From the NCBI GenBank assembly GCA_009738435.1, contig CP046522.1, positions 3,193,249-3,257,248 of the forward strand: DNA of 64,000 bases, in the 5' to 3' direction. Shown one piece after another: positions 28,399-37,815 of this stretch. The translations under genes were made by a program, and so were the position numbers. Position 1 is the stretch's first letter. Every line of letters begins with the position of its first letter. This DNA is from Clostridium bovifaecis. Its GTDB lineage: Bacteria; Bacillota; Clostridia; Clostridiales; Clostridiaceae. The notes under the pieces are model-generated. The model saw nothing but the letters and a program-made list of their open reading frames with translations. It was not told the origin of the DNA and did not search any database.

Positions 28399-28583
28399 AT
28401 CTATCCCTCTTCTCTATATTTTTGCAAAACCATATCTACTTATATATACGAAAAAAAATGTAAAAAGCTCCTTTTCATTCATGGTTTTGTAAATAAACTA
28501 AAAAAGATAGTATAAATTTTAAATATGCTTCTTTATAAAATTCTAAAGAATATTTGAAATTTGAAGAATCGCGGCTAAAAAAT

Positions 28584-28620
28584 AAAACTTCTTAAGTTTC
28601 AAAATTCTTAAGAAGTTTTG
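28584..28620 (-). terminator. Terminator of asnS
   Basis: AAAACTTCTTAAG and CTTAAGAAGTTTT-type arms pair around a 10-base loop. On the minus strand they are followed by a T-rich ATTTTTTA. The remaining bases of the 308-bp gap between 28399 and 28707 show nothing else. Confidence 0.8.
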
Positions 28621-28707
28621 TGTGAATATTTACATTCTTTAATTCTTGCATTCCTTAGCTCTATAAATCTCTAATTTACTAATACTATGCTTTCCTTCTA
28701 CTTATCC

Positions 28708-30099
28708 TTAAAACTCAGCAGTTCCTGGTGTTCTTGGGAATGGAATTACGTCTCTTATATTGCCCATGCCTGTTAAATACATTATCATTCTTTCAAATCC
28801 TAATCCATATCCAGCATGCTTAGTTTCTCCGTATTTTCTAAGCTCTAAATACCACCAGTAGTCTTCTTTGTTAAGTCCTAAGTCTGCCATCCTATTTTCA
28901 AGAACTTCAATTCTCTCTTCTCTCTGGCTTCCACCTATGATTTCCCCAACTCCTGGAACAAGAAGGTCTGCTGCTGCAACTGTCTTGTTATCATCATTTA
29001 GTCTCATATAAAAGGCTTTAATATCCTTCGGATAATCTGTAACAAATACTGGCTTATTAAATATCTTCTCTGTTAAGTATCTTTCATGCTCTGTTTGAAG
29101 GTCTATTCCCCACTCTACTGGATAGTCGAATTTCGCTCCTGATTTTTGAAGAAGCTCTACCGCTTCAGTATACGTAACTCTTCCAAAATCAGAGTTAACC
29201 ACATTGTCTAATCTTTCAAATAAACCTTTGTCTATAAAGCTATTGAAGAACTCCATTTCCTCTGGAGCGTTTTCTCTTACGTAGTTAATTATATACTTAA
29301 CCATAGCTTCAGCTACATCTAAATAATCCTTTAATTCTGCAAAAGCCATTTCAGGCTCTATCATCCAGAATTCTGATGCGTGTCTTGCAGTATTTGAGTT
29401 TTCTGCTCTAAATGTCGGTCCGAAAGTGTATACATTTCTAAAAGCAAGAGCATATATTTCAGCTTCTAACTGACCACTTACTGTAAGATTAGTCTGCTTA
29501 CCAAAAAAGTCTTGCTTATAATCTATATTTCCTTGTTCATCTCTTGGTGGATTTACAGGATCCAAAGTTGACACTCTAAACATTTCTCCTGCACCTTCAG
29601 CATCGCTTCCTGTTATTATTGGAGTATGAACATAAACGAAGCCCTGTTCTTGGAAAAACTTATGTATAGCGTAAGCTGCTACAGAACGTACTCTAAATAC
29701 CGCTGAGAAAGCGTTACTCCTTGGTCTTAAATGAGCTATAGTTCTTAAATATTCAAAAGTATGTCTTTTCTTTTGGAGAGGATAATCTGAATGTGATTTT
29801 CCTTCTAAAATAACCTTTTTAGCATGAATTTCAAAAGGCTGCTTTGCATTTTCTGTTGTTACAACTTCTCCTTCTACAGTTATGCTTGAGCTTATTGCAT
29901 ACTTTGATATTTCCTTGAAGTTTTCTAGCTCTTCACCAAAAACTACTTGAATATTTTTGAAAAAACTTCCATCATTAACTTCTATAAATCCAAACTTATT
30001 AGAAGCTCTAAGTGTTCTAATCCAACCGCTGATTTTTACTTCTTTTCCAACAAACTTTTCTGTTTCTCTATAAAGCTGTTTAATTAATATTGTATCCAT
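28708..30099 (-). CDS. asnS: Asparaginyl-tRNA synthetase
   Basis: A 463-residue class IIb aminoacyl-tRNA synthetase charging tRNA-Asn. An N-terminal OB-fold (about residues 15-100, [20 protein letters not shown]) is followed by the catalytic core. Motif 2 is [20 protein letters not shown] and motif 3 is [15 protein letters not shown], then [13 protein letters not shown] at the C-terminus. Length and motifs are complete. An aggaggtaag site precedes the ATG. A T-box leader upstream indicates control by uncharged tRNA-Asn. Expressed alone with its own terminator. Confidence 0.97.
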   Translation of the reverse strand: MDTILIKQLYRETEKFVGKEVKISGWIRTLRASNKFGFIEVNDGSFFKNIQVVFGEELENFKEISKYAISSSITVEGEVVTTENAKQPFEIHAKKVILEGKSHSDYPLQKKRHTFEYLRTIAHLRPRSNAFSAVFRVRSVAAYAIHKFFQEQGFVYVHTPIITGSDAEGAGEMFRVSTLDPVNPPRDEQGNIDYKQDFFGKQTNLTVSGQLEAEIYALAFRNVYTFGPTFRAENSNTARHASEFWMIEPEMAFAELKDYLDVAEAMVKYIINYVRENAPEEMEFFNSFIDKGLFERLDNVVNSDFGRVTYTEAVELLQKSGAKFDYPVEWGIDLQTEHERYLTEKIFNKPVFVTDYPKDIKAFYMRLNDDNKTVAAADLLVPGVGEIIGGSQREERIEVLENRMADLGLNKEDYWWYLELRKYGETKHAGYGLGFERMIMYLTGMGNIRDVIPFPRTPGTAEF

Positions 30100-30141
30100 A
30101 ACTTACCTCCTATTTATTTTTCATATTTTTTACTATTAAAT

Positions 30142-30425
30142 AAAAAACCCTCGATCCTAATTATGCATCAGGACGAAGGTTATATATTCGCGGTACCACC
30201 TAATTTGTCATAAAATAATATGACCAGCTTAATGAGTACAATTATATACTCTCCAAGTTATAACGGTTTGGCTCCGTCTAAGCCTACTATACGCCTTAAG
30301 GCATACAATTTCGGTTAGAGATTCTGAGGTGTTCTTCCATATAGATCCAATGCTAATCTTTCACCCTCATTAGCTCGCTAAAATTGAACTTCTACATTTA
30401 CTCTCCTCTTCATTATCTTTAAACA
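30142..30425 (-). promoter_or_regulatory. T-box leader of asnS (Asn specifier)
   Basis: On the minus strand the leader carries the T-box core GGTGGTACCGCGA (about 30188-30200), which pairs with the tRNA acceptor end. It ends in a terminator (30142-30182) with arms CCTTCGTCCT and AGGATCGAGGG followed by six Ts. Stem I holds the AG-rich GAGGGTGAAAGATTAGC, and the specifier loop reads GAAGAACACC, placing AAC (Asn) at 30333-30331. The specifier agrees with the downstream gene asnS. Uncharged tRNA-Asn would favour the antiterminator. Confidence 0.92.
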
Positions 30426-30588
30426 TATTTTTACTTAAATTCTGATTCAACAAAGATTATAATATTAAAAAAATTTTATGTCAATAATAATAGCACTTTT
30501 ATTTGTATTACTTAGATTTTGCTAAATTATTTTATTAATAATAATTATTAAGTACTGTCATTTTTTATTTTTATTCATAGATTAGTGT

Positions 30589-30594
30589 TATAAT
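30589..30594 (+). promoter_or_regulatory. Candidate -10 of the dipeptidase gene
   Basis: TATAAT preceded by TG (TGTTATAAT, near-extended form), 32 bp before the start codon. The -35 region is T-rich with no clear match. Confidence 0.35.
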
Positions 30595-30625
30595 AGACTT
30601 ATTATTTACTTCTGAGGTGATTTTT

Positions 30626-31558
30626 ATGAATTTAATTGACTTTCATTGTGATACTATTTTAAAAATATATGAAAATGATTCTAATTTAAAAAGCAATAGC
30701 TTTAGCGTAGATATAAATAAACTAGAAAGAGGAAACTCTCTAGCACAATTTTTTGCTTTATTTATAGACTATAGAAGTACCAATAATCCTCTACAAAAAT
30801 GCCTTAATATGTTGGATAGATTCTTTATAGAACTAGATAAAAATGAAGCTTCTATTGCTTTAGCTAGAAATTGTGATGAACTAATCTTGAATAAATCTCA
30901 TGGTAAAATATCAGCATTCCTAACCATAGAAGAAGGTGGAGTCCTTCAAGGTAGACTCTATAACCTTAGAAATTTTCATAGATTAGGTGTTAAGCTTATA
31001 ACCCTAACATGGAACTTTCCAAATGAAATAGGATACCCTAATAAAGATTATAAATATGCTAATAAAGGTCTCACTCCTTTTGGTTTCAATGTAATAGAAG
31101 AAATGAATAATCTTCATATGATGATAGATGTGTCCCACCTATCTGATAAAGGCTTTTATGATGTTGCTAAATACTCTAAAGCTCCATTTTTAGCATCACA
31201 TTCTAATGCAAGAGCCATTACTAATAATCCAAGAAACCTTACAGATGACATGATAAAGATCCTTGCAAATAAAGGTGGAATTATTGGACTAAACTTTTTT
31301 GGAGAATTTTTAGGTGGAAATAAGTTTAGTAAAATTGAAGATATGCTAACTCACATAAAACATATTATAAATATAGGTGGAATAGATGTGCTTTCTCTCG
31401 GATCAGATTTTGATGGAATAAATTCTATTTTAGATATAGAGGACATAGGTCAAATTGACAAATTAGCAAAGGTTCTAAAAGAAAGTAATTACTCAGCTGA
31501 CTCCATAGAAAAGATATTTTATAAAAATGCACTTAGGTTCATAAAAGATATAGGCTAA
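30626..31558 (+). CDS. Membrane dipeptidase family (M19) peptidase
   Basis: A 310-residue zinc dipeptidase of the renal dipeptidase family. Metal ligands are seen in order: FHCDTI near the N-terminus, EEGG near residue 100, DVSHLSD near 170, SHSNARAI near 190 and LGSDFDGI near 255. It hydrolyses dipeptides, including ones with D-residues, in the cytoplasm; no signal peptide. Start set at ATG 30626, six bases after GAGGTGA; the GTG three codons earlier overlaps that site. It is followed by a ComFB gene with an 82-bp gap and no terminator, so co-transcription is likely. Confidence 0.88.
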   Translation: MNLIDFHCDTILKIYENDSNLKSNSFSVDINKLERGNSLAQFFALFIDYRSTNNPLQKCLNMLDRFFIELDKNEASIALARNCDELILNKSHGKISAFLTIEEGGVLQGRLYNLRNFHRLGVKLITLTWNFPNEIGYPNKDYKYANKGLTPFGFNVIEEMNNLHMMIDVSHLSDKGFYDVAKYSKAPFLASHSNARAITNNPRNLTDDMIKILANKGGIIGLNFFGEFLGGNKFSKIEDMLTHIKHIINIGGIDVLSLGSDFDGINSILDIEDIGQIDKLAKVLKESNYSADSIEKIFYKNALRFIKDIG

Positions 31559-31640
31559 TTTGGAATTTTGATCTTAATTCAATCATATATATTAACTAAA
31601 TTTCAAATGCTAAAGTTATTTAAGAATGAGGGGGATTAGT

Positions 31641-31910
31641 TTGTATAAGTTGAGAAATTTTGCTGAAGAAGCAGTGGATCATTTATTAGATAAAATTCTA
31701 TCTGAATATCCTAATATTTGTAAGTGCGAAAAATGTAAATTGGACATAAAGGCTTGTGCTCTTAATAGAATAAAACCTAGGTATATAGTTTCTGATCAGG
31801 GGGAAATATATACTAGGGTTCTTAATGAAATCGATAAACAAGAAGTTATCGATATCTCTGAAGCCATAATTTCTGGTATTGATATAGTAAGTAAAAATTC
31901 TAGGCATTAA
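31641..31910 (+). CDS. ComFB family late competence protein
   Basis: An 89-residue protein matching ComFB: an N-terminal LRNFAEEAVDHLLDKIL helix, the cysteine pair block CKCEKCKLDIKACALN near residue 33 and IKPRYIVSDQGEIY. In Bacillus comFB lies in a competence operon but is not needed for transformation; in some bacteria ComFB-like domains bind cyclic dinucleotides. The cysteines could bind zinc. Start most likely TTG 31641, six bases after GAGGGGG; an ATG at 31626 precedes that site and lacks its own. Followed by a strong terminator. Confidence 0.8.
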   Translation: MYKLRNFAEEAVDHLLDKILSEYPNICKCEKCKLDIKACALNRIKPRYIVSDQGEIYTRVLNEIDKQEVIDISEAIISGIDIVSKNSRH

Positions 31911-31940
31911 TTAAATCTAAAATATATTTCTATGGAAGAA

Positions 31941-31987
31941 AACCTCATCTGTACTCTAAATTTTACTTTAGAGTACAGATGGGGTTT
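31941..31987 (+). terminator. Terminator after comFB
   Basis: AACCTCATCTGTACTCTAAA pairs with TTTAGAGTACAGATGGGGTT, a 20-bp stem with one G-U pair. Confidence 0.8.
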
Positions 31988-32147
31988 AAACATTACTACT
32001 TAAAATAATAAACTTATACTCTATTTTCAAACTTAACTTTTATAAATAATTACCTTACGCTATACATTCAAATTAGTATCTAAATGAGCTTTACGTATTA
32101 AAATTCTTTTATTAGGAAATTTTAATTACATAGAAGGAGTGATTTTA

Positions 32148-33839
32148 TTGAAACATGTAAAAGTATATGAAGAATGGCTTCAAAATAAATACATTGATGA
32201 AAGAACTAAAGAAGAATTGCTTTCTATAAGAAACAATGCAAAAGAGATTGAGGATAGATTTTATAAACACTTAGAATTTGGCACTGCTGGTCTTCGAGGT
32301 AAACTAGGCGCAGGTACTAATAGAATGAACATATACAGCATTTCAAAAGTAACTCAAGGTATTGCTGATTTTATTAAAGAACAAGGAAAAGATTATATGG
32401 ATAAAGGTGTTGCTATAGCCTTTGATGTAAGACATTTCTCAAGAGAATTTGCAAAGACAGCTGCCTTAGTTCTAACCGCTAATGGCATAACTGTCTATCT
32501 ATTTGACGATATACGTCCTACTCCAGAGCTATCCTTTGCAATTAGAGAGCTTAATGCTGCTGCTGGCATAAACATAACTGCTAGTCACAATCCTCGTGAT
32601 TACAACGGCTATAAGGTGTATTGGGAAGATGGTGCTCAGGTTCTCGATAGTATTGCGGGACCTATGACCGAAAAAATAAACAAGGTTCAAGGCTTTGAAG
32701 ATGTAAAAACCATAGGTGAAAAAGACGCCTTATCAAAAGGGCTTCTAAATATTATCGGAAAAGAAATAGATGATAAATATATAGAAAAGGTTAAGAGTCT
32801 AAGTATTAGAGATAACATAGATAAAAATATCAAAATAGTTTATACTCCTCTTAACGGGACTGGAAATCTTCCTGTAAGAAGAGTATTAAAAGAGCGAGGC
32901 TTCACAAATATAATAGTAGTACCTGAACAAGAGAACCCTGATCCTGATTTTACTACTGTCGGATATCCTAATCCTGAGGACACTAAAGCCTTTAAATATT
33001 CTGAAGCTCTTGGAAGAAAGGTAGATGCCGAACTTTTAATTGCAACAGATCCTGATTGCGATAGACTTGCCATAGAGATTAGAGATAAAAATGGGAAGTA
33101 TGTTCCTTTTAACGGAAACCAAACAGGAGTTATTCTTATAAAATATCTTGTTGAAGGAATGCATGCGAATGGCACTCTCCCTAAGAATGCTGCCATAGTA
33201 AAATCCATAGTTACAGGAGACCTTGGCAGAGTTGTAGCCTCTGAATATGGCGTTACAACCTTTGAATCTTTAACTGGCTTTAAAAACATCTGCGGAAGAA
33301 TTTCAGAATTCGAGTCCAGTGGAGAATATGAGTTTATTTTTGGATATGAGGAAAGTATAGGATACACAACTGGAACCTTTGTAAGAGATAAGGATGGCGT
33401 GAGTTCTTCTATGCTTTTGTGCGAAGCTGCTGCTTATTATAAAAGTATAGGAGAAACCTTAATCGATGTACTTAATGAAGTCTATGCAAAATACGGCTAC
33501 TATAAAGAAAAGCAAATTTCCTTGGTCTTAGAAGGGGTTGAAGGAAAAGAAAGAATTGATAGAATGATGAAATCCTATAGAACTTCTTATCCTATGCAAA
33601 TTGGAGATATAAATTTAGCAAAATCTATAGACTTCTTAAATGGATATGAAGATATTCCACCGTCTAATGTATTAAAATTTTATTTAAATGATGGAAGCTG
33701 GTATGCTGTTAGACCTTCTGGTACAGAACCCAAAATTAAAATATACCTTTATACAAAAGCTGCAACTCCTGAAAAAGCAGAAGCAAACTTAAGCATTATG
33801 GAAAGTACCATAATTACAAAGCTCAACTCAACAAGGTGA
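32148..33839 (+). CDS. pgcA: Phosphoglucomutase / phosphomannomutase family
   Basis: A 563-residue alpha-D-phosphohexomutase interconverting glucose-1- and glucose-6-phosphate, using a phosphoserine in TASHNPRDYNGYKVYW near residue 140. The metal-binding loop is ATDPDCDRLA near 300, the sugar-binding loop is FGYEESIGY near 400, and the phosphate-binding loop is RPSGTEPKIKIYL near 525. The length fits the long PgcA/YhxB branch of Firmicutes. Start is TTG 32148, eight bases after GAAGGAG; the GTG at 32139 overlaps the ribosome site. It links glycogen breakdown (glgP product glucose-1-P) to glycolysis, though it is not in the glg operon. Confidence 0.92.
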   Translation: MKHVKVYEEWLQNKYIDERTKEELLSIRNNAKEIEDRFYKHLEFGTAGLRGKLGAGTNRMNIYSISKVTQGIADFIKEQGKDYMDKGVAIAFDVRHFSREFAKTAALVLTANGITVYLFDDIRPTPELSFAIRELNAAAGINITASHNPRDYNGYKVYWEDGAQVLDSIAGPMTEKINKVQGFEDVKTIGEKDALSKGLLNIIGKEIDDKYIEKVKSLSIRDNIDKNIKIVYTPLNGTGNLPVRRVLKERGFTNIIVVPEQENPDPDFTTVGYPNPEDTKAFKYSEALGRKVDAELLIATDPDCDRLAIEIRDKNGKYVPFNGNQTGVILIKYLVEGMHANGTLPKNAAIVKSIVTGDLGRVVASEYGVTTFESLTGFKNICGRISEFESSGEYEFIFGYEESIGYTTGTFVRDKDGVSSSMLLCEAAAYYKSIGETLIDVLNEVYAKYGYYKEKQISLVLEGVEGKERIDRMMKSYRTSYPMQIGDINLAKSIDFLNGYEDIPPSNVLKFYLNDGSWYAVRPSGTEPKIKIYLYTKAATPEKAEANLSIMESTIITKLNSTR

Positions 33840-33896
33840 AACTTAGATCTTAGTTGTCTTTAGATAAGTATCTGAATCCTAGCAAACTTATAAAAA

Positions 33897-33931
33897 AGGC
33901 TTGGCATAAGTCTTATACCTTATGCCAAGCT
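33897..33931 (-). terminator. Terminator between converging genes
   Basis: AGGCTTGGCATAAG pairs with CTTATGCCAAGC around an 8-base loop. The T-run (TTTTTTA) is on the minus strand, so it mainly serves the gene at 33963-34253, but the stem can also stop the mutase transcript. Confidence 0.8.
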
Positions 33932-33962
33932 GTATATCTAAATTAAAAAATTAGCATCTTGC

Positions 33963-34253
33963 CTATCTTCTAATGAAAGTGTAGTGTCCTAAAGCAGTTC
34001 CAACTCCTCCAACAATTGAAGTTGCTGCTACATTAGAAACAAGTTCAAATCCATCTTCAATTAAGCAAGCGACTACATCAGCAAGCTCATCCCCAACAGT
34101 AATGTCGCATTCAGTAGCTTCAAATGGTGTATTTGGAAAAACATCAAAATCAGTAACATTATTAGTTGCAATATTATATGAAACTGTAACAACAGCTAAA
34201 TTTCTAAAGTTTCCATTGCAGCGTTTCTTAGCATCGTAATCGTCATATCCCAT
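33963..34253 (-). CDS. Small conserved-looking protein, unknown
   Basis: A 96-residue protein I do not recognise. It starts MGYDDYDAKKRCNGNFRN and is otherwise made of small, neutral residues with beta-like alternation (LAVVTVSYNIATNNVTDF). The C-terminus is glycine/alanine-rich (VGGVGTALGHYTFIRR). It has three cysteines, and no signal peptide or clear membrane helix. The ribosome site (gggaggaggtgacg) is unusually strong and a full terminator follows, suggesting high expression. A structural or coat-type small protein would fit, but that is a guess. Confidence 0.65.
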   Translation of the reverse strand: MGYDDYDAKKRCNGNFRNLAVVTVSYNIATNNVTDFDVFPNTPFEATECDITVGDELADVVACLIEDGFELVSNVAATSIVGGVGTALGHYTFIRR

Positions 34254-34514
34254 ATCGTCACCTCCTCCCTATATCTAAACATATCCCGTTTGAAGTTTAC
34301 TTCAACACATAGCTTGTCCATTCTTGTGAACAATTCAGGATATTCAAGGTCTTATCTTTTGTTCTCAATATCATAATATTAAAATTCTATAAAATTGCTA
34401 CAAATTTTACAAAAAGATATGTCCTAGGAAATTGTCGATTTTCTAGGACATATTCTTAAGATACCAAAGGAAAGTTTTAAATAAATGTAAAATTTAACAT
34501 TCACTTAAAACAAG

Positions 34515-35054
34515 CTAAAAAAATGGCGGTGTACTAACCCACAGCACTTTTGCTAAAGTCTTTCCCTGATTTGAAATATAATGGTTTGCTCTAGGTTTAT
34601 AGTAAAAGCTTTCACCCTTCTTTGCTCTATACCTTTTGTTACCTATATTAATATATACAGTTCCAAATAACACATAACCAAATTCCTCTCCCTCATGTGG
34701 TTCATCTTCTTTATATTCACCACCTGGCTCTAAAGTGAGTAAAATTGGCTCCATTAAATTTTTTTGAGCATTAGGCACTAACCATTCTAATTTATATTTT
34801 AATTCCTCATCTTCTGTTGTAAATATATCCTCATCTGAAAATACTATCTTTTCTTCCACTACATCACTAAAAAAATCCCTAAGATTTGTACCTAGACATT
34901 CTAGTATATCAACTAATGTAGCTATGGAAGGCGATGTAAGATTTCTTTCTACCTGAGATATAAAACCCTTAGATAATTCACATCTATTAGCCAATTCTTC
35001 TTGCGTAAGCCCTTTTTCTACTCTTAGCTGCTTAATCTTTTCGCCTATATTCAT
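34515..35054 (-). CDS. XRE-family regulator with C-terminal cupin domain
   Basis: A 179-residue repressor-type protein. The helix-turn-helix is at residues about 5-60 (IGEKIKQLRVEKGLTQEELA, SKGFISQVERNLTSPSIATL). A cupin domain at about 105-178 contains EPHEGEEFGYVLFGTVYINI and a second strand block with SFYYKPRANHYI. Homologues of this layout (PuuR-like) often regulate polyamine or amino-acid genes and sense a small molecule through the cupin. No pot operon is adjacent here. Start at ATG 35054 after AAAGGTGA; an ATG 12 codons upstream lacks a site. No target evident nearby except its own upstream hairpins. Confidence 0.85.
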   Translation of the reverse strand: MNIGEKIKQLRVEKGLTQEELANRCELSKGFISQVERNLTSPSIATLVDILECLGTNLRDFFSDVVEEKIVFSDEDIFTTEDEELKYKLEWLVPNAQKNLMEPILLTLEPGGEYKEDEPHEGEEFGYVLFGTVYINIGNKRYRAKKGESFYYKPRANHYISNQGKTLAKVLWVSTPPFF

Positions 35055-35156
35055 GATTTCACCTTTCTTTATTACCTCTTTACTAAACATAAAGTTTATA
35101 ATTACTAAACTTTTTCTTCATTATTATACTAATATAGAATTTAAAAATCAAGCCCG

Positions 35157-35193
35157 CTAAAAACAATTTTACAGTACAAAATTGTTTTTAGCT
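35157..35193. promoter_or_regulatory. Perfect hairpin upstream of the XRE-cupin gene
   Basis: GCTAAAAACAATTTT and AAAATTGTTTTTAGC form a perfect 15-bp inverted repeat with a 7-base loop, about 100 bp before the regulator's start. There is no T-run on the minus strand. It could be an operator or a terminator-like structure for the methyltransferase unit. Confidence 0.45.
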
Positions 35194-35205
35194 TATAAAA
35201 TATAA

Positions 35206-35266
35206 AAAGTGGAATAGTAGAGAAACTTCCTATTCTAGGCTCATATTTCTATACTATTCCACATTT
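35206..35266. repeat. Intergenic hairpin repeat, variant of the GTGGAGA family
   Basis: The left arm has AAAGTGGAATAGTAGAGAAA. The right arm has TTTCTATACTATTCCACATTT (read as its complement, AATGTGGAATAGTATAGAAA). Its unit (GTGGAATA) is close to, but not identical with, the GTGGAGA units at 16812, 20450 and 61557. Confidence 0.5.
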
Positions 35267-35291
35267 CTACTAGAGTAACTTCCATTGTACT

Positions 35292-36014
35292 TCATTTTTT
35301 CATCGCCGAAATTATAGTTACCATGGAATCTACATTGTATTCCGCTTCATTAAATCCTCCATAAATCTCTATACTACTAAACCCTGAAGTTCTTAATATA
35401 TTATCCAAATCCCTGCTTAAAAGTGGATAAAGCGGTACACAATTTTCATATACTTCTTCTCCACTTTTAATTATTAACTTAGTTTTAAATAGTATTTTGC
35501 CATCCTTTTCTTCATAATCTCTTACAAACCTTATCCCTTTCTCCGACCTATCTATTGTAGGAAGCCCCTTTATATTCTTTTCTATTATTCTGTCATAATT
35601 TATTATCTGTATAATCAGAACTCCATCCTTATTTAAAAGATTATAAAGTTTACTTATTACTTCCTCAATTTCTTCTTTACTATCCAAGTGTACTAAAGAA
35701 TTTCCTATACAAAATATTAAATCAAATTTGTCTTCTATCTTATCTACTTCTTTCATATCCATAGATATAGCTCTTATTTTAACTTCTTTTCCACGAGCCT
35801 TTTCCTTTATCTTTCTTACCATTTCGCTGTCTAAGTCTATAGCTACTACATCATATCCTTCTTTAGCTAAGGCTATAGAGTAATTTCCTGTTCCAGCAGC
35901 TAAGTCAAGAATTCTTTTCTTATCCTTCGCTCTCTTTTTTATAAAATTTAGTTGAGCTTCTCCTAAAGGAAATACAACATCATAATGCTTGCTAAATTCT
36001 TCGTAAAACCCCAA
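35292..36014 (-). CDS. Class I SAM-dependent methyltransferase
   Basis: A 240-residue Rossmann-type methyltransferase. Motif I is ILDLAAGTGNYSIALAKEG near residue 36, the acidic end of strand 2 is VVAIDLDSEMV, and FDLIFCIGNSLVHL near residue 100 is motif IV. Substrate unknown. It begins with TTG at 36014 and lies just 2 bp after the hemerythrin gene stop, so the two are co-transcribed. The family often acts on small molecules, and nothing here identifies the acceptor. Confidence 0.85.
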   Translation of the reverse strand: MGFYEEFSKHYDVVFPLGEAQLNFIKKRAKDKKRILDLAAGTGNYSIALAKEGYDVVAIDLDSEMVRKIKEKARGKEVKIRAISMDMKEVDKIEDKFDLIFCIGNSLVHLDSKEEIEEVISKLYNLLNKDGVLIIQIINYDRIIEKNIKGLPTIDRSEKGIRFVRDYEEKDGKILFKTKLIIKSGEEVYENCVPLYPLLSRDLDNILRTSGFSSIEIYGGFNEAEYNVDSMVTIISAMKK

Positions 36015-36016
36015 TG

Positions 36017-36568
36017 TTAAATGCTCCTTTCTAATTCGTCTAAAAGGTTAAGATACTTTTCTTGAAGCTTTTTATCCCCTGCTACTTCTTCTAGTTCTTT
36101 GCACTTTTCATTAATTTCTTCTAAATCTTCTTTTGATAGATTTTTTCTAGCAAATCTATACAGTGCATTATTTTCCTTAAATATATGTCTTTTTAATAGA
36201 TCTGCATAGCCTATTGAATTAGCTATAATATCAACTCTTGAATCTTTATCCCCTTCTTCATATTTCTTAAGAGCATTTTCTAAGTTCATTATAAACAATC
36301 TTCCAAGATCATGCTCAACAAGCATCCCTTCTACAGAAACCTTTCCTATATGATTGCCTTCTCCTGCTGATAACTTACCAAAAAGAATTGTTTCTTCCTT
36401 ACTATGATGATGTTTGTCTGCATAGTTTCTTACAAAGTCTATTATCTTATAAAAGTTCTTATAGTCTACCTCTTCTTGGTTTACAATCTTAATGCAGACT
36501 TTTCTTACAACCTCTAGCATTCTCTCAATATTTCTATGTTCCTCCACCATTACATCTATAGCATCCAT
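36017..36568 (-). CDS. Hemerythrin domain protein
   Basis: A 183-residue four-helix protein with the di-iron ligands of hemerythrin/DUF438-type proteins: VEEHRNIE at the N-terminus, DKHHHSKEETILFGKL near residue 54, LVEHDLGRLF near 85 and KRHIFKENNALYRFA near 125. Such proteins bind O2 or NO, or store iron; in an anaerobe, oxygen or NO sensing or scavenging is likely. A gaaggga site precedes the ATG. It is the first gene of a unit with the methyltransferase. Confidence 0.88.
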   Translation of the reverse strand: MDAIDVMVEEHRNIERMLEVVRKVCIKIVNQEEVDYKNFYKIIDFVRNYADKHHHSKEETILFGKLSAGEGNHIGKVSVEGMLVEHDLGRLFIMNLENALKKYEEGDKDSRVDIIANSIGYADLLKRHIFKENNALYRFARKNLSKEDLEEINEKCKELEEVAGDKKLQEKYLNLLDELERSI

Positions 36569-36724
36569 CTTTTATTTCTCCCTTCCACTCTATGATATAT
36601 TTTGTTATTAGTATTTGTTATATTTTAAGTATCTAGTCTCTTATCTCTAGAAACCTTTTATTCTAAAGCTTTTATTTAATTATTTACTAAATCATACCAT
36701 AACCTTAAAGTTAATATAGTAACA

Positions 36725-37783
36725 TTAGTTACGAAATACAAGAAAATTGCGCCACAAAATATTTCTATTGATCAGTAACAAAAAAAGAGAGTAATTAGCA
36801 TTATAGCTAACTACTCCTTCTATTTCACTTTCTAAATTTTTAATAAATTTATAGGTTAAAGGGGCTTTTTCCTCTAATATTTTATTTTGTTCTGCACTTA
36901 AATAATACATAGCAAAGGTTTCAGCAAAGTACTCTTCTGGGTAGTTTACGAAATAAGGATCATTTCCAAATACTCTTTTAACTTCTTTATTCCACATAGC
37001 TTTATATCCTTCACTTGCAGATACATTATTGAATACGTAAGCATCTATAGCGTGGGCAGTTTCATGCAATTCTAAATTAATAGAACCATGGGCTTCTCCT
37101 GGATTACTATAACCTATTCTTGCTACGACAGGTTTTCCTCCTGCCCCTGGAACATCATCCCATGTCCTTCCTGTTCCTTCCCATCCTCTTGGAGTAACCC
37201 CTTTTAAATAGGCATACTCCCTAACCTCCGTAATATTAGCATTAGAAAGTATTATTTTTATATCATACTTTAATAATTCTTCTAATATAGGGTAAGGTAT
37301 ATTACTTAGCCTATTTATCATTTCTTCCGCTTCTTCCTTGTTATAAGCTTTATTAGGCAGCACTACTAATTTATCCATTATAGTTTCTTTATCATAGGAT
37401 TTAATATTAAAATTCATCATTACTTCTTTATTAAGGTATTCATTTTGCCTTGAACTGATATTTCCACCTATTACTAAAGTATATCTACCGTTCAATTTAT
37501 ATCCATTTATAGGTGCTTTAACTTTAATAGACCTTTTATCTTCTCCTAACTCTACTATGGGGTTTATTTCCTTCCCCTCTAAATCTAATACCTTAATTTC
37601 TTTCTCTATTGCCTGGTCAAGTTCAATTTCTTTGTTAAAATGGATAATCCAAGTTTTATCCTTATCTACAGTCTGTCCATTTTTTATATTTGCAGCTTCT
37701 ACTCCTATATTTCCAAAGGCAAAGATCAAAATCATGAAAATCAATGCAAAGATTTTATTAAAAATCTTACTTTTTCCCTTCAT
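36725..37783 (-). CDS. Secreted zinc metalloprotease, anthrax lethal-factor-like (ATLF) domain
   Basis: A 352-residue exported protein. The signal peptide spans about the first 30 residues. A bacterial Ig-like (SbsA-type) domain at about 35-125 contains WIIHFNKEIELDQAIEKEI. The ATLF/M34-like protease domain at about 135-320 has the zinc motif HETAHAIDAYV and the downstream glutamate helix YPEEYFAETFAMYYLS. Relatives include Pro-Pro endopeptidases that cut surface proteins. Start at ATG 37783 after gggggagag. The last about 30 residues are odd: they are encoded across a strong terminator hairpin and are hydrophobic (SLFLLLINRNILW), so the original stop codon was probably lost. Confidence 0.82.
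   Translation of the reverse strand: MKGKSKIFNKIFALIFMILIFAFGNIGVEAANIKNGQTVDKDKTWIIHFNKEIELDQAIEKEIKVLDLEGKEINPIVELGEDKRSIKVKAPINGYKLNGRYTLVIGGNISSRQNEYLNKEVMMNFNIKSYDKETIMDKLVVLPNKAYNKEEAEEMINRLSNIPYPILEELLKYDIKIILSNANITEVREYAYLKGVTPRGWEGTGRTWDDVPGAGGKPVVARIGYSNPGEAHGSINLELHETAHAIDAYVFNNVSASEGYKAMWNKEVKRVFGNDPYFVNYPEEYFAETFAMYYLSAEQNKILEEKAPLTYKFIKNLESEIEGVVSYNANYSLFLLLINRNILWRNFLVFRN
36781..36817 (-). terminator. Terminator hairpin lying inside the metalloprotease ORF
   Basis: On the minus strand GAGTAGTTAGC, loop TATAAT, GCTAATTACTC, then CTTTTTTT: an 11-bp stem (one G-U pair) with a T7 tail. It would stop transcription about 60 bp before the annotated stop codon, so full-length mRNA for the last residues would be rare. 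Confidence 0.8.
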
Positions 37784-37815
37784 GTCCTCTCCCCCTATCA
37801 ACATGATATAAATTA

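Noticed and set aside
28399..28583. Possible regulatory RNA between the secreted protein gene and asnS
   Set aside because: Apart from the asnS terminator the gap is AT-rich and shows no T-box, S-box or other riboswitch core.
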